The notes beneath the pieces are model-generated. The model had not been told where the DNA came from, ran no database searches, and saw only the letters and a program-made list of their open reading frames with translations. From positions 14,942,001-15,006,000 of the forward strand of contig CM059621.1 in the NCBI GenBank assembly GCA_030435675.1: a stretch of 64,000 nt of DNA. The letters are read 5' to 3'. Below are positions 57,301 to 64,000 of the stretch, piece by piece (position 1 is the first letter of the stretch; every line of letters starts with the position of its first letter). This DNA is from Steinernema hermaphroditum. Taxonomy: Eukaryota > Nematoda > Chromadorea > Rhabditida > Steinernematidae. The position numbers and the translations under genes were made by a program.

Positions 57301-59462
57301 TAGAAAATGTATTTTTCACTACGATATAAGTATATTACGTACAAAGACGGTGTCAAATTGACGTACACTAATAGAGACCTCCGTATTTTTGTGTTCAGAA
57401 CCGTATAGCGAAGATGGAACCTGTACGTTTTGCTCACATTCAGCAATTTATCTAATCACAAGCATATCTTGATGTTTAGACACATAAAAAGGCTGATATG
57501 ATCAACGTTGCCATTTATATGATCAAAGATATGATCAACGTTGCCATTCGATTTATATTTTACGAACTTTCAATTTACATGCCTCTGGTCTTTTGCGTTT
57601 TTTCAGCTGACTTTATTAACCTCATTTAATTAATTCATCAGCAACGGAAACAACCGTCGTGTACTAAAGAAGCTAGTGATTATGTAGTAGTCAGCTTCAA
57701 AATTTTCAGAAATCAAGGGAAGTCACAAATCCTTTTCGTCAAATTTTTGCTAAAGGGTTCAACGGCAGTTGTTTGGAGGCTGAGTTGTTGTGTTTCTCCT
57801 CTGTATGCACCTTGTGCACTATTTCTTGTGGTTATTTTCTAATAACTTCGTCGTGAACAGTTTCGATGGCTCAATGTAAATCTCAAATCGATTTTAGAGG
57901 TTTCGATGGTGCAATAAATATTTCTATTGTCCTGTGTCTTTGCAGTTTCATAGAGGCTAGGCGGTGCACATCGCCCAGAATCAGCGACAAGAACGAAATG
58001 ACAATATGTGTGGAAGATCGCTCATGAAACGCCTCAGAAGTGGGCGACGAAGCTCGGAAAATGGCGATCACCAACATGTCCCACAGCACGCATCAGGCGT
58101 TCGCATCTGGAGGGTCAGAGGAATCCCAGAGGGGACTCCCAGTTCGTCTCTTCAGGTGTCCCGGGATTATACTTTTATTAGACCTTGTGTTTACTTTGGA
58201 GCATAGATGTCTATCATCACGAGGGGGGAGAAGATGGGGCAGGAGAGGGAGATCCGCAATGGTAGTGGTGGCTCTGTATGCACTTGATGCAATAAATATT
58301 TCTATTTTTTTTGTGTCCTTCATGACACTGTTCCAATGGTAAAGAATGTCTTTCAAATGCAACACGTTGTTGATTAAATTGATTACCCTAAGGAACTCGT
58401 CCCGTTGGAGTGAACAATATCGGATCTCTCTGTCCGTCTCTCCGTCCATCCGCCTGGTCCATCTTGCCAAAGAATATTGATCGCGACTCTTCTCCCAAAG
58501 CCTATTTTCTCGCGGGAACGTTTGGGCTCGTGTCCCCAACGGCCTCCTTCGATAATATTAGCTTTTTTCAGTAATTATCCCATTCGATTGTCGTCGAAAC
58601 ATCCGAGCGTCACGTATTCAACCAAAGTAAGTGTTTCTGATAAACTACCATTTCACAATCGACCTGCGGGAAAAGATTAAATTAAATGATGATGCACTCC
58701 ATTGTCAACTATTTACTAAAATGATATTGACTCAAAATCTCGACTGTTGGCCATCTTAGCTTACTGTAGAGCAGATGTGTTATTTGAGTCTCTTCTAGTT
58801 CGATTCGATACCTTCAATAGCGCCTTTTAACTTGTTTTGTATAGTGCTCTTTGATATAATTCAGAAATACTAAACCAAGGTGTAAATCAGTTCATTGACG
58901 ATGTGGAGTGTTTACGTCATTTCAGAGGTTAACTGCTGAGTGACCTAAGAAAGTGAACTGCCTGAAGTTTCTCACGCAGCATCTCGAACAGTCCGAAAAC
59001 AGCGAGGACCACACGATCAAATCGGTTGCCATTCAAGTGGCGATAAAGGTTCGGGAGTAGTTATTCTAATCGACTTCTCAAATATCTTTGCACTAATTTC
59101 AGTGAACAAGCGAGCTGTACCGCTGTTTGCCGGTGCAGGAGGAGCTGTTTTAGCTACTCTCAGAAACGACGAAGCTACAGCTACAGGAGCAGCAATTTGA
59201 GGCTGGCGCTGCCATCGGAGGAGCAAAGGCGGATTAATTGGCGATGGTGTCCTAATAGGAGGCGTCACCTTAGGAATCGGCACAAAGAACCTGTTAATGT
59301 GATCACGCAAGTTTAAGATCTTACTACCAATTTATCTCCATTCATTTAGAATGAACTATCACATGCGATCTATCAAGAAACTGTGCGATTTAGAAAGTCT
59401 TATATGAAGTCCATCAAGAAATTGTGCGAATGAAAAGAAAAGTGCTTGAAGTTTCGATGCAC
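57301..59462. other. Intergenic region
   Basis: It has a partial dispersed repeat at 58080-58240 (related to 42230-42550) and a possible coding remnant at 58950-59310. I see nothing else. Confidence 0.5.
58950..59310 (+). other. Possible coding remnant
   Basis: Phase-compatible pieces 58950-59048 (KVNCLKFLTQHLEQSENSED followed by HTIKSVAIQVAIK) and 59154-59237 (LLSETTKLQLQEQQFEAGAA followed by IGGAKAD and a stop) can be joined, but no start exon is found. In other frames the same stretch gives glycine-rich segments (LFAGAGGAVLATL; GLIGDGVLIGGVTLGIG). This suggests either a decayed gene or a chance pattern. Confidence 0.25.
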
Positions 59463-59698
59463 TGTCGGGGCACCACCCCAGCGCTCCCGCGCAAGGGTAT
59501 AAAAGCCCACATGCGACAAACCAGTGGCAGAGTTAGTGCTGGCACGACTCGCTGCCCACCAGCAGCGATCCGGCGGCGCCTCTCGCCCGTTCGGCCCTGC
59601 CTCTCTCTCCAAGCACCTGTCTCATGTCTCCTCTTGATATTCCATCAGCGCCTAGGCAATAAAGATTATTGATACTATAACCAGCGCATGGGGTCACA
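59463..59698 (+). mobile_element. Possible solo LTR (or short TATA-driven transcription unit)
   Basis: A 236-bp sequence starts TGTCGGGGCACC and ends GGGGTCACA. A TATAAAA lies at 59498-59504 and an AATAAA at 59658-59663, the order expected in an LTR. It is much more G+C-rich than the surroundings. No target duplication is visible, and no second copy lies in the window. The alternative is a short gene transcribed from the TATA box. A charged open frame at about 59750-59850 could be leftover internal sequence. Confidence 0.4.
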
Positions 59699-61976
59699 TA
59701 CCTAGTAAGGAAGGAAAGCAAGAAGGAAAGCATATCAAAGAAAGCAAGAGCATTGAGGACGAGTCCATCGAGGCAGTCGCGCCCAAGAAGCGCGCACAGT
59801 TCAAGAAAAGTTCGAGAACGATAAGTTATTTCGTTGTATTTTTTAAATAAATGTTGCATCCATCGAAAGTGGGAAAAATAGGGAACATCTTGAAGCTCGA
59901 AACATGGGAGCTAATAAATGTGAAGACTGGACGAAAACTATTTTTCGTCTAAAAAAAGGTTTTTTCCTCGTTGGAGGGAAAAGCAAAATGCATAAAAAAG
60001 GGCAATTGAAGTACTGAAATTCACACAGTGCTTTAAGTGTGCACGAAGTATCACAAACTGCATCGAGTAGCGATCTTCGAGTCACCGATCACTGAGTAAC
60101 TTCATATTTGTTTTATGTACTTTGTGGATTATAGATTCTTGTGATCCGGCAACCTGAGGAAGAGGTCAATAAGTCAATAGATGCATACAATCTCAGCGAT
60201 ATGGTCAAATGTTCGAAATAAGTGCTAGAAAAGTGACCTTAGAAAGTGATTCATGTTATGTAAAGCCATAATTTTTGAAAAGGGTCGAATTCTTCGCACT
60301 GCAGCTAATAGACCGGAAGCCGTCGATTACAGTACGCTTCGTCGTCGCCTTCCATGGTTTTTGGTCTCTGTGTCTTGTGGAGAACAGAAACGACCCGCTG
60401 CCAGAAGAGTTTGTAAGGCAATAGTCACCAGGGACTGCACGCATCGCCACCAGGGCGATTAGGATCACAGGCAGTGATCAAGAAAGGAGAGGAAAACGCG
60501 TCACTGGCATTGCTCTTTGTGGCGGAAGAATCCAACGATCTATTAGACAATCTTCGTCAATCTCCGTCACAAATTTTCGTCGGTGTTTTCTTCAAAGTTC
60601 AAAGGATAAGAGCATCCGAACAGAGTTTCAGGAATAGTGCCTCGAGAGAACGTGTTGAGAAAGGATCCGAGCTTGATAGTTTCTTGAGGGAGTTGAGCAA
60701 CGAAAACTGCTGGACCATCATAAAGGTGGAAAAGCCGCCATCTGCGGGCGATATGTTGCGCATATGTGCTTGACAATTTTTTTTCGTAAGCAACGCTTCT
60801 CGATGGCTTTTCAGTTCTCCTTTGTTCCTCCACCTTGTGATAAAGACACGTGCGTCAGTGACCTTTTGTCCATCATCTTATCATTTACCAGTTTATGCGT
60901 CCTCACGTCCGACAGTGATAGCTCTGACAGAACTTCGGCACAGGGACAAAAAAATGTTTTTGACTTTTATAGGTCTAGGCTTATTGCATGCAAGTCAATC
61001 ACTATTCAACAACCATATGGAGCTTGATATTCGCAATATTTCCAGGGATCTTACATCGCTTGTTGCACTCAAGAAGAAAGGTGATAGAACGCGCTCTTGT
61101 GACGATGCTGTGACGAATCACAGAAAGCGGAAACATTATGCGCATAAAGCAGGGATGCGAAATGAGCCGGAGCCCAGCCGGATCCGGCAAACCAAACGCC
61201 GGAGACGAGCCGAACCAGTTGAAGACGTATTGAATCTGGTATCAGCAATGGTATCAGCACCGGCTTAAGATGTTAGTTACTGTAAGAGTGTGTGTCAACG
61301 GGCCTTGCCCAGAACTAAAATGCTATATTGGAATCTTTCCATAGCTAAAGATCACACTAAATTCATTCGAAATTTCAAGCTTGAAACCCAAACAATGGCC
61401 ACAGGAACCGTCCAGCTGATGGCGATAAGACACGCCAAGCCGGTCCAGGCGGAGAGATCAGCCATGCTTCCGATGGAAGCCAATAAAAGAGAACAGTCAG
61501 TGCTCTCGCTGTCAGACTCCGAGTGAGTTACGATCAAGCCTACCCAGCTTTTTACGTCCCGAAGCATGGCGTTTGCGCTCACTATCCATGCAGTTGTACA
61601 GTAAATTACGTGCATTCCATTGAGATAAAGACAAGTGCACCCATCTGCGTACTCTTGCCAACGAAAAAAAAACGCTAAAAGTGCAAAGCTACGAGTTGAG
61701 ATAATTCAGTTCAGTCACATAAAACGATCACGTGATAACCACATGGGGAAAGTATGTTAATCTGATACAAAAGTGTGAAATAAAAAATTAAAAAATAGGT
61801 TGAAACAAAAGGTGATTTTAAACTTTAAAACAGAAACTTATAGACCAATTCACCGTCAAATGGTTGGGGCTTTAAATGATAGGTACATCTCACATTTTAA
61901 CTCACATAAGCCACTCGGTACCCACACCCCCGTTCACTTCATCACAGGTTACGGTAATTTCAGGTCTTCTCCCATC
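59699..61976. other. Unassigned region with several open frames
   Basis: Open frames at 60474-60773 (+), 61019-61268 (+, basic RKRKHYAHK and TKRRRR) and 61352-61615 (-, with a hydrophobic LACLIAISWTVPVAIVWVSS) are longer than expected for AT-rich noncoding DNA. None has a recognisable domain, supported start or splice pattern. Part of 61130-61210 resembles the G+C-rich MITE ends (AGCCGGATCCGG). Confidence 0.4.
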
Positions 61977-62255
61977 ATGTCCGTCGTCGGTACCTTCTAC
62001 AAGGCAAGCCCTCCTGGCAAATCATCTACTATATTCTGCGCTTTTCAGCTCCTCCTTCTCCTTGCTTTCGTCGTTGCCGTCACCTTCGCAGGGCGCGATT
62101 GCGGAAAGTCGTATCCCTGTATGCTTGCTGGATCATAAACTCGATGTTTGTTTCGATTTTCAGGCGAAACCACGAAGGACTGCCAAATTTTGACATTTTG
62201 TAAGAGTGACGGATGCTGCTGGAACCCGTGGAACCTTCCTCCCTCGGTGCAGTGA
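61977..62255 (+). CDS. Small secreted Cys-rich peptide with a GC-AG intron
   Basis: Exons 61977-62003, 62049-62118 and 62164-62255 total 189 nt (62 aa). The first intron has a GC donor in perfect context (AAG|GCAAGC) and a TTTTCAG acceptor; the second is GT-AG (45 bp). The signal peptide is MSVVGTFYK joined to LLLLLAFVVAVTFAG. The mature ~39 residues hold six cysteines (RDCGKSYPC, KDCQILTFC, GCCW), a compact knottin-like pattern, and end NPWNLPPSVQ. An AATAAA follows at 62352-62357. I cannot name the family. An extracellular role, such as antimicrobial or signalling, is only a possibility. Confidence 0.65.
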
Positions 62256-63197
62256 ATACTGTAGTCAGTCCGACACATCCGCGTTTCTTAAATGGTTGTT
62301 GTAATGCTTTCGAAGTATGGCGCTAACTTGCAAAACTGTCTTTTATCGAGAAATAAATGCACTTTCCTTTAGCTGTCACATCGTGAGAATGCGCTTGACG
62401 CATAACTTCGGAAAAAAGGTCCAAAACGAAGTATTACATATATTACACAAATCTGATTTAAAGAGAACCAGCATTGGGCCCTTAGGGATGTTCGTTAGCA
62501 GCACTGGTTTTCAAAAATTTCGAAATGATCAGATGTGATTTTTGGACAAAATAACTTGAATGAAAGTGGCATTTATTGTATATCGATGTATCATATACTG
62601 ATGAGAAAAATCGATTAATATCCGTCACAAGATTTGATCGTAGCTAGAGTACGCAGTAACAGTTAAAGGTCATCAAAAAAAATTAGAAAACTGAGTGAAA
62701 CTTTTATTGCTCTTCTATTTGAACGACCCATTCGGATTTTTCCACTTTTATTGGTGCACGACGAACGAAAGTCTGGTAAACATAAGGAAGCAAAAGGCGA
62801 AGTGATAAGACCTTGCTGACAAAGGTCATAATCACCACGCGTGTTTATCTCTCGCTGTCTCCGCCATCAGGACGAAGTGAACTTTTGGCGATGCACTGCT
62901 AACTAAACTTCATGTTCGAAGCGGTTGATTCAAACCGTAAACTGTATTTGATTCGAAGCGCAAGAACGGTAAGTGGTTTGTTTACACTTCGTGAGTCTCC
63001 GGCGGTGCGCTTGCCACCTACATCATTTTGTATTCAAGACCCATTCCGTCTCTCTGGAATACAATTTCGCTCTTCTATCGGGGCTCTGAACATCTCATAA
63101 AGTCAGTTTTATGCAAATTCCCACAGAGCGCCGAGGCTGTATAAAAGGCAATCCTGATGGACCATCGTCACCAACAGCTTCTCAGGCTCCTTCCGCC
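62256..63197. other. Intergenic region and promoter
   Basis: Contains the poly(A) signal of the upstream peptide gene and the TATA box at 63140. No other gene is supported. Confidence 0.5.
63140..63146 (+). promoter_or_regulatory. TATA box of the CPCP-repeat peptide gene
   Basis: CTGTATAAAAGGC lies 58 bp before the ATG, with a 5' leader of about 25-30 nt expected. Confidence 0.7.
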
Positions 63198-63602
63198 ATG
63201 AAGACCATCGTCGCCTCTCTCCTGCTCCTCCTGGCCGTTTCCGTCGCTGGACAGATCAAGTTCCCTCGACGCTTCGCCTCCCTCGAGTCCGAGAAGGCTG
63301 CGCTCTCCAACGAAGACCTTCCGAAGAAGCTGTGCCCTTGTCCTCTGCGGCTGGGACTGCAACTCCCCTGCCACTGCGATGATGAACAGTCCGAAAAGGC
63401 CCCTATCGCCAACGAAGAACCCGAAAAGGACGTCACCGTGTGCCCTTGTCCTCCTGGCTTCAAGATATGCATGTGTGAAAATGGAATCCCTGTGGCTGGA
63501 AATGTCGCCCAGGACGCTCCTACCGTTGTCGAGGCGAGGTTCCCAGGTTCGAAGCATTGCTTCACTAAGCCCAACAACAAGTGCAACGGCGCTGACGTCT
63601 GA
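63198..63602 (+). CDS. Secreted Cys-rich peptide with two CPCP repeats and KFPRRF motif
   Basis: Intronless, 405 nt (134 aa). A signal peptide (MKTIVASLLLLLAVSVAG) is followed by QIKFPRRFASLES, matching the peptides at 23678 and 28201. Two internal repeats follow. The first is SEKAALSNEDLPKKLCPCPL, ending PCHCDD. The second is SEKAPIANEEPEKDVTVCPC, ending KICMCEN. Each holds four cysteines as CPCP and CxC. The C-terminus has SKHCFTKPNNKCNGADV. The start was chosen from the TATA distance and the signal peptide; an upstream in-frame ATG at 63111 precedes the TATA box and is unlikely. AATAAA at 63654-63659. Function unknown. Confidence 0.8.
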   Translation: MKTIVASLLLLLAVSVAGQIKFPRRFASLESEKAALSNEDLPKKLCPCPLRLGLQLPCHCDDEQSEKAPIANEEPEKDVTVCPCPPGFKICMCENGIPVAGNVAQDAPTVVEARFPGSKHCFTKPNNKCNGADV

Positions 63603-63653
63603 AGGACCTCGAAGGTCATTTCTCTCTCAGTAATGGCTGTATGATTTGCTAAG

Positions 63654-63659
63654 AATAAA
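63654..63659 (+). terminator. Poly(A) signal of the CPCP peptide gene
   Basis: AATAAA lies 52 bp after the stop codon. Confidence 0.65.
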
Positions 63660-63682
63660 TGTATGAGCAAAGAGGTCGTTTG

Positions 63683-64000
63683 GCAGACCAAGTTCTATTG
63701 TAACGAAACAAGAAATGTCTATCTTAATTCTTCAGTTTATTTGGGGTTTTATATGTCTTTATTAGAAATTTAAAAGTATTTGTTATTATTGGTACTTTTG
63801 TTTTTGGTTTAAGGCTCTGTCTTCTTTATTTATGCATTATGTACTTGTGATGATGTGCACTGTCTAACTTTAAGTTAGAAGGGTAAAAGACTCCTTGTTA
63901 TTAGTACAGCTAAATTTCTAATAAAGACATATAAAACCCCAAATAAACTGAAGAATTAATATAGACATTTCTTGTTTCGTTACAATAGAACTTGGTCTGC
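63683..64000. mobile_element. Foldback element with ~90-bp arms, cut by window end
   Basis: The left arm starts GCAGACCAAGTTCTATTGTA and runs to about 63775. The right arm (63909-64000) is its reverse complement with very few differences and ends exactly at the window edge. The loop is about 130 bp with no coding frame. The true right end may lie beyond the window. Confidence 0.8.

Overview
The window looks like nematode genomic DNA. The coding regions are split by very short GT-AG introns (about 34-50 bp). Splice acceptors are T-rich, some of them directly before start codons as expected for trans-splicing. The protein families fit a nematode: multi-CTLD lectins with mucin-like linkers, an M13/neprilysin relative, a galectin, a CPG4-like cysteine protein and a LAPTM4-like four-TM protein. 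I saw no bacterial operons, no rRNA or tRNA and no CRISPR. The exact species cannot be told from sequence alone. Exon coordinates are manual gene models; every spliced model marked as complete sums to a multiple of three.

Layout. 1-18 kb is a C-type lectin cluster: the last exon of a lectin gene (597-680), a 15-exon seven-CTLD gene (771-5366), a one-CTLD gene (8658-9225), a three-CTLD gene (10524-12307) and a two-CTLD gene on the minus strand (17900-15749). Micro-copies of lectin exons and layered repeats lie between them. 19.3-28.8 kb is a tandem segmental duplication. Each unit carries a secreted M13-peptidase homologue lacking the zinc motif, followed by a small secreted peptide gene. A single-CRD galectin follows at 29044-29573, and a scar of galectin sequence lies at the junction of the two units.

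30-43.7 kb is repeat-rich and gene-poor. It may be one huge intron joining a signal-peptide exon pair (35750-35986) to a CPG4-like domain (43697-44490). 46.2-48.3 kb holds a minus-strand four-TM gene. 48.3-53.2 kb is transposon-derived: a 1.04-kb palindrome-ended element and a 793-bp Tc1/mariner-type element with ~100-bp inverted repeats. 53.3-57.3 kb has a tiny 33-codon gene, an intronless two-TM protein and a five-exon secreted Cys-rich protein. 57.3-62 kb is mostly unassigned and holds a possible solo LTR. The window ends with two small secreted Cys-rich peptides (61977-62255 and 63198-63602) and a foldback element.

Taken together, nearly every recognisable product is secreted or at the surface (lectins, galectin, inactive peptidase homologue, Cys-rich peptides). 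That fits a rapidly evolving environmental-response or host-defence gene neighbourhood, but this reading is inference. The most interesting candidates for something undescribed are a peptide family sharing a signal peptide plus a KFPR-type motif (23678, 28201, 63198) and its pairing, in a duplicated module, with catalytically dead M13 proteins.
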